Source of the DNA: Hemerocallis citrina
Taxonomy: Eukaryota; Streptophyta; Magnoliopsida; Asparagales; Asphodelaceae
Length of the DNA: 64,000 nucleotides
Assembly (NCBI GenBank): GCA_017893485.1
Contig: CM030364.1
Coordinates: forward strand, 39,783,825-39,847,824
Direction of reading: 5' to 3'
This document shows positions 21,994-33,367 of this stretch, piece after piece (the first letter of the stretch is position 1; the number at the start of each line of letters is the position of its first letter). The notes beneath the pieces are model-generated. The model was not told where the DNA came from. It did not search any database and saw only the letters and a program-made list of their open reading frames with translations. A program made the position numbers and the translations under genes.

Positions 21994-23694
21994 CTAGATG
22001 AGGGCCTCTATTTCATTTTTCAACGCCCGGCAGTCGTTGGTGTCATGGCTGTGGTCCCGGTGGTAACGGCACCATTTCTCCTTATTCCTCCTCTTGGCCG
22101 GGGTGTTCATCCTCGGAGCCGGAGGGATGACCCCCTCTTTCTCCACTTCCATCAGGATGGTGGAGACATTGGTGGTGAGGGGAGTGAACTTCTCGAACCT
22201 AGGGGGAGGGCGGCGCTGACAGCAGTTGTCCTTCTGCATCTTCTTCGACCCCTCCTCCTCTGTCGCCTTCCTCTTCGATCCGGAGGCCGATCCTCTGAAG
22301 TTCGGGAGGCACTCGGCCTCTTCCGCTCGGATATACTTCTCGCACCTTAGGAGAAGGTCGGCGAAATTGTGCGGGGGTTTCTTGGCGAGGGACGACCAGA
22401 GGTTGGAGTTGAGGACGTTCGACTGGAACGCAACAGTCGCCACTGACTGGTCTAAGGAGGCGATAGACTTGACTTCTGCGGTGAATCTCTTCACGTAGTC
22501 CCTCAGCTTCTCTCCTCTTTCTTGTCGCAGGTTGAGTAGGGAGAGGCTCGTCTTCTCGGCTCGCCTGCTACTCACAAAGTGAGTTATGAACAGCGTTTCG
22601 AACTGCTCGAACGAGAAGATGGAAGAGGGGGCGAGCCTGGAATACCATTCCCGAGCCGACCCCCTGAGGGTGGCGGGGAAGGTCTTGCAGAGCATGGCGT
22701 CGGAAGCTTGATGGATCAGCATTAAGGTTTTGAAGCTTTCGACGTGATCAACTGGGTCGGACTCCCTTGAGTACGTTTCAAACTGCGGAGGTTTAAAACC
22801 CCTCGGTATGGGGGCCTCCATGATCGTCCGAGAGAAGGGAGGTCTGCTGGGACGGACGGTCCCTGCTCTGGACTCCTCCTCTCTGTCCATGCGCCCGATG
22901 CGCCTCTCCACCTCATGGAGAGGGCGGTTGAGGGCATCGTCCCTCCGTTGATAATCAAATGATCCCCTGGATTCTTATTCATAGGAAGGGGAGCGAGGAC
23001 TGTGGCACCGGTAGTCCTGGGATCGGTGGGGACTATAGTGCTGCTGCTGGCGACTGGGAGCCGGGAGAGGACTTCTGGATCGGCGGCGAGGACTGGGAAC
23101 CCGCGGGGGTGTTGGAACCCTCTGGGCATTTTGGTTGTTGGGGCGAAGGTTGAGGGCCTACAGCACGGTCTCCTGAAATTGTAGGAACTCGGCGCGAGTG
23201 ATAGGTGCCTCATTGTTCCTCGGATGATGCCGATCCGTGGAGGAATGCGGCCTCCTCCTTTGGCGCTCGGGAGATGCCGCTCGGCCCCTTCAGTCCGGAG
23301 ACCTTCTACCGTCTCGGCGGTGAGGAGACCGCTCACCCTGATGCTGGCGGGAGGCTCCCTCTCGGGCCCGCCTCTCATCAAGGTGGGTGCGAAGGTCCTT
23401 ATCTTTTTGGCGGTTCAGGATTGTGTTGCGGAGGTCGGGGTGATGAGAAGCCATCGAATCCGAGGATTCATTATGAACCGAGACATGGTCCGGGTTGAGG
23501 GGCTGCTTCTGCCTCCGCCCGTTATGACCGGAAGGGCCATTGGGGGGTTGCTATTTGGGAAGAGGAGGTTGGCCCTGCTGGGCCGGGGGAGGAAGTTCGG
23601 GCTGTGCAACAGGATTGACAGGGACTTCCTCTGTCTGATCGGCGGGATTGGGCCCGCGGTTGGACCCTCTAGATCTGACCTTCTTTGGAGGCAT
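21994..23694 (-). pseudogene. Gag of Tat element B
   Basis: The likely start is MPPKKVRSRGSNRG at 23694. An N-terminal Pro/Gln-rich segment and an Arg-rich, repeat-poor region follow, then the retrotransposon Gag core (PRGFKPPQFETYSRESDPVDH, AREWYSRL, FEQFETLFITHF, LLNLRQERGEKLRDYVKRF) and a zinc-knuckle-like WCRYHRDHSHDTNDC. It would form the particle that packages the RNA. At least one stop occurs in the Arg-rich part (just after residues RRDGRRSPD), and a TAG at 21994 interrupts the conserved EALI-RGQLAKFV junction with the protease. The open core spans 21994-22911. Confidence 0.85.
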
Positions 23695-23739
23695 GGTTGG
23701 AGAAGACGACAAGGAAGAGGCTGAGGCTGTTCGTGTGGT

Positions 23740-23760
23740 CCTTCCCACAGACAGCGCCAA
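23740..23760 (-). other. Primer binding site of Tat element B
   Basis: In element sense TTGGCGCTGTCTGTGGGAAGG lies directly after the 5' LTR. TTGGCGC..GTCTGTGGGAA is the usual sequence at this place in Tat elements of plants. I do not assign the tRNA with certainty. Confidence 0.7.
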
Positions 23761-24352
23761 TCTATTACTACTGATTTCGGTGTGGGGGTAAACAGATAAG
23801 ATTTATGAGTTCGAGAAAACCTGAACAGCAGATCCAAGCCTTCCAATTCCTGCCGCAACCTGTAAGGAAGTGCGAGACACCGGGGTTGATTCCGGCGACG
23901 CACCCTCCGACGCTCTTGTCAGTAACCAGTGGTGATTAAAGAAAGAGCTTAAGGTGGAAAAAGAGTGATTACCTGGTCACTGTGGTAGAGGGGAGGTATT
24001 TATAGTCGCCAGGGGAGTGATTAGGGACTTGATTCCCTGTGTAACTGCTAGGAGTAAAATCCTCACAGTTTGTTTAGGAAACTAACCCCTGATTCCTGGT
24101 GAGAGTAAATCAGGTCCGTTGACTTGGTCAAATCAGTGGCCCTGATTTGTCTCCTATTGGTTTGGGTTCGCCTCGGGTCGGGACCCGTACCCAATTGGTG
24201 TGGATCCATTTGTGGGTTATTGGATCTGTGAGAAGGAGGTCCAGTACCCGCTTTGGATCCATTTGTATGTGAAATTACCATTTTACCCCCGAGCTTCAAG
24301 ATTCGCGCCCAATCTGGACGGTTCCGATTTAACCCCATTTTTAGCCATATCA
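23761..24352 (-). mobile_element. 5' LTR of Tat element B
   Basis: Minus-strand LTR of about 590 bp starting TGATATGGCTAAAAATGG at 24352 and ending next to the primer binding site. TATAAATA is present on the minus strand at 23997-24004, followed in element sense by CCTCCCC. It is only about 70 percent like the LTR at 3210-3776 by eye, so the two are not a pair from one insertion event. Confidence 0.8.
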
Positions 24353-24611
24353 TTATGCCACTGGCAGTCGTCTTTCGCTAGTTAAACTAAATAATACTCT
24401 TTCTCTGAAGACTCATCCTTGTCAGGAATGCTAAATAGTGAGAGAACATGCATGATCAAACACATTAACCATTATAACAAAGCTATATACCTTGTAGAAC
24501 GCCTTCCAATATCCCCACCCCAACTTTCATCCAAATATCACAACAATGAGATGTACGTATCGAGGCATATATTACAAAAGTTAAAGGAGGAGATAGGTGG
24601 AAAAAACTTAC

Positions 24612-24983
24612 TTTTCACATGCACCCTTCCTATATTGATCCGTTTGATATATCTTTCATCCTCTATCATAACACGGTTTCGTATAGTTTGGATCTGACTT
24701 CCACCTTCGTTGATGTTGTAAACTCTAAAAATACCAAAACCAAAACCAATAACTTTGATAAAGACATAAACAACAAAGTAAAAATTAGTACATTTCCATA
24801 CACAGGAATGAGAGGCTTACCGGTCTCTCAGCATTAAGATACCAAGGAGCCGAAGACATATACTGAGGAATATGGGGATTGATTTCTTTTCCATCTTCGT
24901 CAACCTCGGTCGGGGAAATCCCCGCCTTTTGGGCCTCCTCCAATTCCAACTGTTTCTGATGGTCCTTCGAGACTTAAAGGACA
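24612..24983 (-). pseudogene. SLU7: SLU7 pre-mRNA splicing factor, two decayed exons
   Basis: SLU7 is a nuclear second-step splicing factor. Exon 24821-24983 (acceptor TTGCAG, donor CCG then GTAAGC) encodes [31 protein letters not shown] and [11 protein letters not shown], which I recognise as the conserved N-terminus. Exon 24612-24724 (acceptor TTTTAG, donor AAAA then GTAAGT) continues with QHQRRWKSDPNYTKP and, after the stop, KIYQTDQYRKGACE, just before the zinc knuckle. Damage: one base is missing in the first exon (between SFKSR and the HQKQ segment), a TGA replaces a codon after YDRG, and a Trp-position residue is Cys. The downstream zinc-knuckle exon is absent before the Tat LTR at 24352. 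It is therefore a truncated pseudogene or captured fragment, not a working gene. Confidence 0.85.
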
Positions 24984-25258
24984 CTGCAATTCAGTACAGA
25001 ATATATAAGTACATGAAAATTAAATCTTAGTGACATGAAACGAAGGCAAAATCATTTAACAACAGCACAGATCTTAAACGCAGTCATAAGAGCAAAATTA
25101 ATAAATTCAGTTCGATATAGATAATTGAACAATATCACGAATTAGAACCAATCTAATCAGTCACAACCCTAAATTCCCAATTTATCAAATCCATTCCTTC
25201 GATAACTATCTAATCCAATCACAATCATTCATTACCAATTCACAATTAACAAAAAAAA
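24984..25258 (-). other. Intron-like sequence upstream of the SLU7 exons
   Basis: AT-rich DNA with no coding signal, ending at the AAAAA target duplication (25254-25258) of the Tekay insertion. In the minus-strand direction it joins, through the removed insertion, to 36312-36425. Confidence 0.5.
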
Positions 25259-25838
25259 TGTAACATCCCGATCTATTATATATATATATATATATATTCG
25301 TATATATTTCATTCTATGAGAAATTGTGACCGTATGTATTTTTGCATACATAATTTTATATGTTTTTCTAGAGTCCAATATTTTTCTTCATAGCCTAATA
25401 TACTGATTATTCTCTTTGTTTCCTACAAGAGTTATTTTAAAGCCTAAATAACATCCTAAGCCAAATTCTAGCCCATTATAGTTATTTTAGGTATTTCTCC
25501 TTGGGCCCATGATTTTTGGCCCAAATAGTAAACCCATTTAGTTTATTCCTTTTTTAATTATAGTGACTTGTAGTGTAGACTCAATGATAGACAATTAATA
25601 AATTAGTGCATGAACAACTTAAGAATAGGGGACACTAGGGTAGCACGTGCATGCAATATGATGTGCATTGCACACTTTTTTTTAGGCCGGAATGGATCTA
25701 AGAGAGAGGGAGAGATGGGAGTAGTGGTGAGGTAGTTTCTCAAGTCATGGGTGGTTATGGCAACTTCCAAACTCATCCTAGCCTTTAATCCCTAACTAGT
25801 TGATCAAATCCTAGCCATTCAATCCACCCAAAATTAAG

Positions 25839-25846
25839 TATAAATA
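25839..25846 (+). promoter_or_regulatory. TATA box of the 5' LTR promoter
   Basis: TATAAATA followed by CC lies about 580 bp into the LTR. The same site is conserved in the 3' LTR at 33987-33994 and in the other Tekay LTR at 47403-47410. Confidence 0.6.
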
Positions 25847-26559
25847 CCTCATAGTTTCTTCTCATCTTAGTACATTAGAAAATTTATTAAAGAGAGAAAA
25901 GAATTAGAGTGAGAAAAGATTGAGAATTTTGGGGAGAAAAAGATTGAGTAGATTCTAGTGTGAGTGTTCATCCAAATAAGGTCAGGAATCACACTAGGAG
26001 AGGCTCAGTTTTGCTACACCTAAGAGGACAAGGATCTTTCGTGCATTCTAAAGGATTTTCTAAAACCTTTCTATTCGTGTTTCTTCAAAAAGGTGGGTGT
26101 TTCTCATGACTTCTACTTTAGATACCATGTTAGGTTGTGTGCTAAGTATGCAAGAATAAATGAATGCCATTATTTTGCTCTTTGATTATACCATGATTAA
26201 AGTAAGAGTGGAACACAAGTGAAATTGTATGAAATGATTGGGTGAACTTAATGGAATGATATGATTAATGTTATGTTATTTTTTTTTAAACTTTAATCTA
26301 GCATGCTAAATTGGAATAAATGTTTATCTCTGTAGAAAAATGATGATTATGGGAAAAATACTTCTTTTTTTAGAAGTCATGGTTGTGTGGAAAACACTAG
26401 TCGTAAGAATCCCTACATTAATTAGTAAACCATGCTTGTGGTGATGGTAGTCAAATAAAGTTGCATGTTCGTGTTGATAAATGAACATATTGTAGTTAAA
26501 CTAAAATGTTGGGTACTGATCGAAAGAAAAAAAGAAACGTTTCCATATTTCAAATTTTA

Positions 26560-26815
26560 ATACGGATCAGTCCACCGAATAGATGTAGTGGTCGACTGAC
26601 CTGATTATTAAATCCTTCGAGTTTAAAACACTGCAGAACAGCCGACTAGTCTGAGTAACAGTCGACTGTCCTGATCCTTTTCGAGTTTTAAATCTTTTCA
26701 GAACAGCCGACTGGTCATGTTTAGCAGTCGACTATCCCGACCATTTTCTTGAATATTTTTCTTTTTCTAAATAGTCGACTGGCTATGTTTTGAGTCGACT
26801 GTCCAGATTATTTTG
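26560..26815 (+). repeat. GTCGAC palindrome repeats in the 5' LTR
   Basis: Three to four imperfect units of 65-85 bp carry pairs of CAGTCGACTG-like palindromes, one member followed by TCCTGA and CGAGTTTTAAATC. The same block is found at 34710-34960 and, with more regular units, at 48410-48660. Confidence 0.8.
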
Positions 26816-28162
26816 ACGTCTCAGATTTTAATTTCTGTCCGGTGACAAAAATAAATATATACATACTGCTTGAAAGAGATTTGATAATGGAATGAAGATT
26901 GGATGTGACGGATTAGAAAAGTAAATTTTATTTACCTTTGTATGAAATCACATATGAAGTGAAGTGAATTATTCTGCTGAATTTATGAAAAGTTTTACGA
27001 TAATGAATACTATGAACATGACAAGAAAAATCTGATGTGATCATGAAAAATGAACTTATGAGCTTGAAAGACTCAATTCTTGTGTAATTGTGAATTGAAA
27101 TTGAGAACTAGAGTGTAGCTAAGCCTCATACCGGCATTGGAAAGAAATGAATTGAAATGAAATTTGAAATAAAGAGACAAAGATTTGGGTCATGTTGAAT
27201 AAAGAATTAAGACCGGTATAGTGGAAAGGCTAACTCTAGAGAATTGATTTTGTTCATGATTCTAATAAACTAAGGACTAGATATATAGTGAAGATGTGAT
27301 GAAAGTAAGAGAAAAACACGTGTATGAGGGCCATCGGATTGGCGGTGTGAGAGTGATTCACAGACTGCCTGCTTGATGCGTCATGACATGACATGAGCAC
27401 TACTCCAGAATTATCGTCCCGATGGCGACGCTTGTGGGGTATTTTGGTGGCTACGGGTGGTGCCATTGTTCCATGGCGAAAGCTGAACTGTCCATAGTCT
27501 GCCTGCTTGATGCATCATGTCAGTGCATGGGATTCCCCTCCAGACTGTCTGGACATGGGCTCGTAGATTATAGAACATCTAGGATACTTACCGTAGTTAC
27601 CGTAGTAGTTTAAGTCATGGCGAGGGATTGAACCCTATAAGATGAAGTACGATTAAGGGCTTGCCCTCGGACCTATGTAGTACGGGATGCATAGAATCCA
27701 AACAAGTGTGCATTAGTATCATATAACCTAACAACTGCATTAAGGACTAAGTGCATAGCACGACACGACATCAATAGGATAGTCCCTTTAGCTTTGTTTT
27801 ATGAACAAGTTTGTGATTTTGTTAAGAATGAGAATCGTTATACTGTTTCCGGCATAGAGAGGATGGCCGTGTATAATTTTCGTCGGTTGAATAAACTGAC
27901 GTACCCACAGTTTTGTATGCAGGGTAAATGGCCTGATAAAGATTAAAGGAGAACTGATGCTTAGAGATTATTCAATATTGTTGTACTTTTATATGAATGT
28001 TGTAAATTGCTTCCGCTGTAAAATGTAAAGTGTAAAGATTCCATGTAACTCTGATGTAAAGTGAAAAGTTTTTAATTTCCTTGTAAAATTGTACGAAAGA
28101 AGTGTAAAGATCCTGTGGAATCTTGAATTTAGTTGTATTTTGGAATTCGGGGTGTTACCGAG

Positions 28163-28175
28163 TGATATCAGAGCC
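28163..28175 (+). other. Primer binding site of Tekay element 1
   Basis: TGATATCAGAGCC lies 3 bases after the LTR. It matches the usual TGGTATCAGAGCC complement of initiator Met-tRNA except for one G to A change. Confidence 0.8.
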
Positions 28176-28317
28176 ACGCTTCACACTAGTACAAATTTAT
28201 AAGGAACGACACCCTAGAAGTGGACATTAGAGTGTGTGCTGAGTCCAGAGATTTAAATGTAAGTCACTTATATTTATGTTGCTCTATGATTTATGCTTCT
28301 TCCTCTCTATTTCTAAG

Positions 28318-28736
28318 ATGGCTAACTACTTCGACTCTGCTGGACGACAATTGGCATATCATAGAGGAAGATTATTATCCTGGACAAGCAGATTCCGAGG
28401 AAGAGTACTACCCAGGGCAAGCAGACTCTGACGGAGAGGAACGGCCTGAGTCCCGAGAGATCACCCCACCTCCGGATTCATCTGATGATTCTTCTAATGA
28501 GGAAGAACCAGTTCCGAATAGTCTTGTTGTGTCTCTTCAGAGGTAGGTTGAAACACTGCAAGAGAGAGTCGGACTATTAGAGGCTCAGTTGGCGAAGTGC
28601 AAGGATGATTTTGCAGTTCTCAGTCATCATGCATGGGAACTCGAGAAGAGGAAAAACATGACCGATGTACTGAAGGAGGAAGTGGAGGAACTACGGGGAG
28701 AGCTTCGTGAAGCGAATAGGAACTGTAGGAGTTAGA
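28318..28736 (+). pseudogene. Leader ORF upstream of gag: acidic plus coiled coil
   Basis: I do not recognise this protein. The ATG after TTTCTAAG starts MANYFDSAG; a short deletion then shifts to the frame with DDNWHIIEED, a doubled YYPGQADS motif, GEERPESREITPPPDSSDD and EEEPVPNSLVVSLQR. A TAG follows, then a coiled coil (VETLQERVGLLEAQLAKC, ELEKRKN, VLKEEVEELRGELREANR). The second Tekay copy has the same protein at 50129-50518, with Gln in place of the TAG and its own frameshift at nearly the same place. Conserved coding of about 140 codons between primer binding site and gag argues that the active ancestor made it. It is broken here. Confidence 0.6.
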
Positions 28737-28823
28737 CTGTTGTAGCTTCTACTGCTTTCATTCTGATGTTAAGAAATATTTTCAATTCGAATGTATATGA
28801 AATGAAAAGTTGATTTAAAATTC

Positions 28824-29875
28824 ATGTTTTATACTTCGAATTTAATGGATCTTTTACATCAGAATATGGCTGGACGAAGAGCAGGAAATGATGAAGGTCT
28901 GGACTTGGAAATGGAACACGCGAGAGTCTATCAGACACTCAATGTCGTGGCCATGAATCAGAACCAAGGAAGGGTGCCTGCAAATCCGGTACATGAAGCA
29001 ATCAAACTCGTGGAATCATTTAAACGGATGAAACCACCGGTGTTTGAAGGGAAGTCAGACCCTGACGCGGCTGACAACTGGATCCGGTAGGTAGAGACTA
29101 TCTTCGAAGTCTTGGAGACCCCTGAAGGCAGCAAGGTGAAGTTGGAGACACTGCAGTTCGAGAAGGATGCGGCTGTATGGTGGCAGTCGATGAAGCAGAC
29201 AATGGGAGGTATTATTCTTGGCAGGGAGGAATTCTTGGAAGAATTCTGCAGTTATTATTTTCCCTCAGATGTCCAGGAGAAGAAGGCCATGGAGTTTTTA
29301 TCGCTACAGCAGGGCAACATGTCGGTTAGGGAGTATGAGACGAGATTCACTCAGCTCTCAAGGTATGCTCCTGAATTAGTGATGGATGAGGCGAAGAAGG
29401 CTCGTAAGTTCGAGCATGGGTTGAGGCCGAGCTTGAGATCCAAGATGATACCCCTTGGTATCAGGAGGTTTGACAAGCTAGTCAAACGAGCGGCAACTAC
29501 GGAGGCAGACATGGAGCAGTTCCACACTGTTCAGAATAGAAGGAACAACTGGAACATGGGGAAGAGACCCGCAGTAGCTGGGAGTGCCAGGGGACAGTCG
29601 TCAGCCCAGAGGTTCAAGCCTACGGGTGCGAATACTGTTCAAGTGGCAGGAAGACCCGGAAATGCATGGGTGAGACCTCCTATGGTGACTTGTTACAATT
29701 GTGGGGAGACAGGTCATTACCGATCCCAGTGCCCGAAGTTGCAGGATGTCGTCCAAAGGGGACCAACTTAGCAGGCCGGAAAGAGACCGTACCAGCAAGG
29801 GCGAGTATTTTCCTTGACTGAAGCTGATGCCGATGAAGTAGATCACGTCATCACTGGTACGAGGGCGGATGTTTA
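28824..29875 (+). pseudogene. Gag of Tekay element 1
   Basis: The start is at 28824 or, more likely, the later ATG of MAGRRAGNDE. The Gag core has FKRMKPPVFEGKSDPDAADN, FEKDAAVWWQSMK, EEFLEEFCSYYFP and VREYETRFTQLSRYAPE. A CCHC zinc knuckle, CYNCGETGHYRSQCPK, is near the C-terminus for RNA binding. TAG codons at about 29088 (within DNWIR-VETIFE) and 29769 (before QAGKRPYQQ) interrupt it. It would build the virus-like particle. Confidence 0.92.
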
Positions 29876-29882
29876 GAAGTTC

Positions 29883-30467
29883 ATGTTGTTTTCTTTTCCT
29901 GTTTATTTAGTGAACTGTTACGTAATGAGTATGTATTATGTAACAGGAGAACTCTATTTGAATGGAAAGAAAGCTGTTGTTTTGTTCGATACTCGATCCT
30001 CTCATATTTTTGTATCACCTAAATTTGCTAAAGTGTTGGGAGTTGAACTGAAGATTTTTCCAGGCAAGGTTTTAGCGGTAGCTACTCCGTCAGGGGAGAC
30101 TCTAGCCACTGATCGGTACAATGCTTACTGCGAGATCGTGATTGGAGATCGAATTTTCGGGATCGATCTGATCGAGCTGAATGTTTTGGGAGTCGATGTT
30201 AGCATTGGCTTTGATTGGATGTCGGTATACAGTGCGAACATCGAGTGCAAGACCAAGACAGTAACACTGAAGGCTCCAGGAGGACCTGAAGTCACTTTCC
30301 AAGGGAAGAGGAGATGTTCAGAGTTGGTTACTGCTATTAGCCAGAAGAGAGGGATTCCTGCAGAGGTGCAGCAGATTCCTGTGGTTCGGGATTATCCGAT
30401 TGTGTTCTTAGAAGATTTGCCTGGGTTACCCTCGCATCGTGATGTGGAGTTCAGCATCACTATTTAG
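29883..30467 (+). pseudogene. Protease of Tekay element 1
   Basis: The frame contains LYLNGKKAVVLFDTRSSHIFV, the aspartic protease active-site region; the usual Gly of Asp-Thr-Gly is Arg (GGA or GGG to CGA), a change expected to abolish activity. The downstream flap and second strand (LIELNVLGVDVSIGFDWM) are normal for the clade. The frame runs into the reverse transcriptase linker ([15 protein letters not shown]) and ends at a TAG at 30465-30467 that breaks the polyprotein. Confidence 0.88.
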
Positions 30468-30503
30468 CCAAGGAGTGCACCTATTTCCAAGGCACCGTAT
30501 AGG

Positions 30504-31796
30504 ATGGCGCCTGTGGAAAAGGATGAGATCAAACAGCAGATTAAGGACCTGTTGGAGAAAGGCTTTATTCAACCGAGTGCGTCACCTTGGAGAGCGCCGG
30601 TGCTTTTGGTAAAGAAGAAGGATGGTTCGATGAGGATGTGCATCGATTACCGAGAACTGAATAAGGTCACTGTTCAGAATAAATATCTGATTCCAAGAAT
30701 TGATGACTTGTTCGATCGTCTACAAGGAGCTGCAGTTTTCTCCAAAATAGATCTTCGATCAGGATATCATCAAGTTCGAGTGAAAGCTGAAGATGTGCAT
30801 AAGACTGCGTTCAGAACTCGACATGGGCATTATGAATTCTTAGTTATGCCATTTGGAGTGACGAATGTGCCTGCAATCTTCATGGACATGATGAACAGAG
30901 TTCTGAGGCCGTTCATTGATTCTTTCGTCGTGGTGTTTATCGACGATATTCTCGTGTACTCCAAGTCGGAGGAGGAGCACATGGAGCATTTGGCAGCAGT
31001 TTTAAGGAAGCTTCAGGAGCAGGAGTTGTATGCCAAGTTGTCCAAGTGTGATTTCTGGAAATCTGAAGTGGCATTCCTAGGTCACATCCTTTCTAAGGAG
31101 GGAGTGGCAACTGATCCTCAGAAGATAGAGGCAGTGAGAGATTGGGCAAGACCTACTACAGTGAAGGAAATCAGGAGTTTTCTTGGGCTAACTGGATATT
31201 ACAGGAGATTTGTCCAGGGCTACGCTCAGATAGCCGTGCCGCTCACTGGTTTGACCAAGAAGAATGTGAACTTCAAGTGGACCGAGCAGTGCGAAGCAAG
31301 CTTTCAGGAGTTGAAAGAGAGGCTGACTACTGCGTCCATTTTGGCTTTGCCTAGAGCAGGTGTTGAATATGATGTCTACAGCGATGCTTCACATCGTGGG
31401 CTTGGTTATGTCTTAATGCAAGAAGGAAAAGTAATCGCTTATGGGTCTAGACAACTAAGACCGCATGAGAAGAATTATCTGACTCATGATCTGGAGTTGG
31501 CTGCGATTATCTTTGCTTTGAAGCAGTGGAGGCATTATGTGTATGGTGAAAAGCTGAACATGTACACAGACCATAAAAGCTTGAAGTATATCTATCAGCA
31601 GAAGGATCTGAACCTGAGGCAAAGGAGATGGCTGGAGGTACTTGAGGACATTCGTCCGGAGATTAAGTATCATCCTGGGAAGGCTAATGTTGTTGCTGAT
31701 GCACTTAGCCGCAAGAGCAGTTTGGTGAGTTTGATTACAACTCAGAGGCAGTTGGCAGAGGAGTTGGATCGGGCTGGTATTGAAGTTGTTCTGTAA
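30504..31796 (+). pseudogene. Reverse transcriptase and RNase H of Tekay element 1
   Basis: An open frame of 430 codons. RT motifs: [32 protein letters not shown] (catalytic Asp), [32 protein letters not shown] (catalytic Asp pair intact), LGHILSKEG. RNase [60 protein letters not shown]. It copies the element RNA and removes the RNA strand. A TAA at 31794-31796 separates it from the integrase. Apart from flanking stops this is the best preserved domain of the element. Confidence 0.93.
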
Positions 31797-31799
31797 GGC

Positions 31800-32760
31800 T
31801 TGGGATCATCTTTTGCTCAGTTGAGGCTTCAACCGACACTGAACGAAAGGATTGTTGCAAGTCAGAAGGAAGATGCAGAGATTCAGAAGATGAAGGAGCA
31901 AGTTGGTGCGGGTAAGTTGCCCGAATTTCAAATCAGGGATGAAGTGCTGTGGTTTGAAGAGAGGCTGTGTGTTCCAGATCAGTCGGACTTGAAAGAAAGT
32001 ATTCTTCAGAAGGCATATGCTACTCTTTTGTCTGTACATCCTGGGAGTACCAAGATGTATAAGGATATTAAGCAGCATTTCTGGTGGTCAGGTTTGAAAC
32101 GAGATGTGGCTGAATTTGTGTCGAGGTGTGAGATTTGTCAAAAAGTCAAAGCCGAGAATCAGAAACCTGGAGGTCTATTGCAACCGTTACCTATTCCGGA
32201 ATGGAAGTGGGATAACATCAGTATGGATTTCATCACGGGTTTGCCCAAGAGTCCTAAGGGCAATGATGCGATTTGGGTCATAGTCGATCGACTAACCAAG
32301 TCCGCTCACTTCTTGGCGATGAAACTCACTGCTTTGATGGACAAGTTAGCTGAGATGTATGTTAGTGAGATCGTCAGGCTTCATGGCATTCCGTTGACCA
32401 TTGTGTCTGATCAAGATGCGCGGGTTACTTCGCATTTCTGGAGGAGTCTTCAGACAGCTTTGGGTACCAAGACGGATTTCAGAACTGCTTTCCATCCCAG
32501 ACCGATGGGCAGACCGAGAGAGTCAACCGTATTCTTGAGGATATGCTTCGGTGTTGTGTACTAGACTTTGGAGGCAGTTGGGAAAGGCATTTACCTTTGG
32601 TAGAGTTTGCCTACAACAATAGTTTTCAGACTAGCATCGGGATGGCGCCGTACGAAGCTTTGTATGGCAGGAAGTGTAGAACGCCTGTTTGTTGGTTCGA
32701 AGTTGGGGAGCGTCAGATGTTTGGGCCTAAGATTGTGCAATAGACCTCTGAAAAGATTGA
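31800..32760 (+). pseudogene. Integrase of Tekay element 1
   Basis: The HHCC zinc domain is clear (HPGSTKMYKDIKQHFWWSGL, then CEICQKVKAE). The catalytic core has MDFITGLPKSPKGND, VIVDRLTKSAHF and SDQDARVTSHFW. Shortly before the catalytic Glu (after FHPR) a small deletion shifts the frame; the continuation (RILEDMLRC, WERHLPLVEFAYNN, MAPYEALYGRKCRTPVCW) is in another frame to 32743, where a TAG replaces a codon. The enzyme would insert the DNA copy. This copy cannot be made as one protein. Confidence 0.9.
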
Positions 32761-32776
32761 TCTAATCAGGAAGAGG

Positions 32777-33262
32777 TTGGTGGAAGCTCAGAGTAGGCAG
32801 AAGAGCTATGTAGACAACCGGAGGAGGGACCTTGAGTTTGAGGTTGGTGACTTTGTCTTTCTGAAGATATCGCCCAGCAAAGGCGTGATCCGATTTGGCA
32901 AGAGTGGGAAGTTAGCCCCGAGGTTCATAGGTCCATATAAGATATTGAAAAGGATCGGGAAAACTGCTTACCGGCTTGAATTACCGGAAGAGTTGTCTCA
33001 GGTGCACAATGTCTTTCATGTGTTTATGCTGAGTGGTTACATTCCAGATCCACGTCATCATTTGCCCGAAGTGCCAGAGGATTTGCAGTTGGATCTGAGT
33101 TACATTTAGCTCCTAGTTGAGATTGTTGATCGTCGAGAGAAAGTCTTGAGGAATAAGACGATACCGATGGTCAAGGTAGTCTGGAAAAACCAGTTGGTTG
33201 AAGAGGCTACTTGGGAATTTGAGGAGAGAATGATGAGGGATCATCCCGAGCTCTTTGTTTGA
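32777..33262 (+). pseudogene. Integrase C-terminus and chromodomain of Tekay element 1
   Basis: The frame continues with SRQKSYVDNRRRDLEFEVGD, KLAPRFIGPYKILKRIG and YRLELPEELSQVHNVFHV (the GPY/F module), reaches DPRHHLPEV, and has a TAG after DLSYI at about 33107. After the stop comes a chromodomain: VEIVDRREKVLRNK, VKVVWKNQLVEEATWEFEE and the end DHPELFV. Chromodomains identify the chromovirus branch and are thought to steer insertion to particular chromatin. The final stop is at 33260-33262. Confidence 0.9.
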
Positions 33263-33339
33263 TTTGTTTTTTTCTTTCCTCTTGCTGTATTTCTGTTTCC
33301 CTCACCCTTTAAGTGTAGTTCTGGAGACGGAACTATTCT

Positions 33340-33352
33340 AAGGAGGGAGTGT
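33340..33352 (+). other. Polypurine tract of Tekay element 1
   Basis: AAGGAGGGAGTGT directly precedes the 3' LTR start TGTAACATCC. A close relative, AAGGAGAGAGTGG, precedes the second LARD LTR at 60819. Confidence 0.85.
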
Positions 33353-33367
33353 TGTAACATCCCGATC

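Larger units (their letters stand above)
25259..28159 (+). repeat. 5' LTR of Tekay element 1
   Basis: About 2.9 kb. It starts TGTAACATCCCGATC and ends GGAATTCGGGGTGTTAC. It has a short (TA)n at 25279-25297, a TATAAATA box at 25839-25846, and a block of CAGTCGACTG-like palindromes at about 26560-26810. No protein is encoded; short frames in it (for example 27254-27613) recur in every LTR copy and are not genes. Confidence 0.95.

Noticed and set aside
21990..21998. Gag stop codon of Tat element B as a programmed readthrough site
   Set aside because: The TAG falls inside a motif (EALI, RGQLAKFV) that should be continuous, and other plain nonsense codons occur in the same element, so simple decay is more likely.
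3210..24352. A single 21-kb Tat element bounded by the two outer LTRs
   Set aside because: LTRs differ too much, pol is present twice, and there is an arbitrary scaffold gap inside.
27254..27613. Frames recurring in every Tekay LTR (also at 35405-35764 and 49095-49418)
   Set aside because: They lie in the untranslated 3' part of the LTR and change frame between copies; conservation reflects recent common origin.
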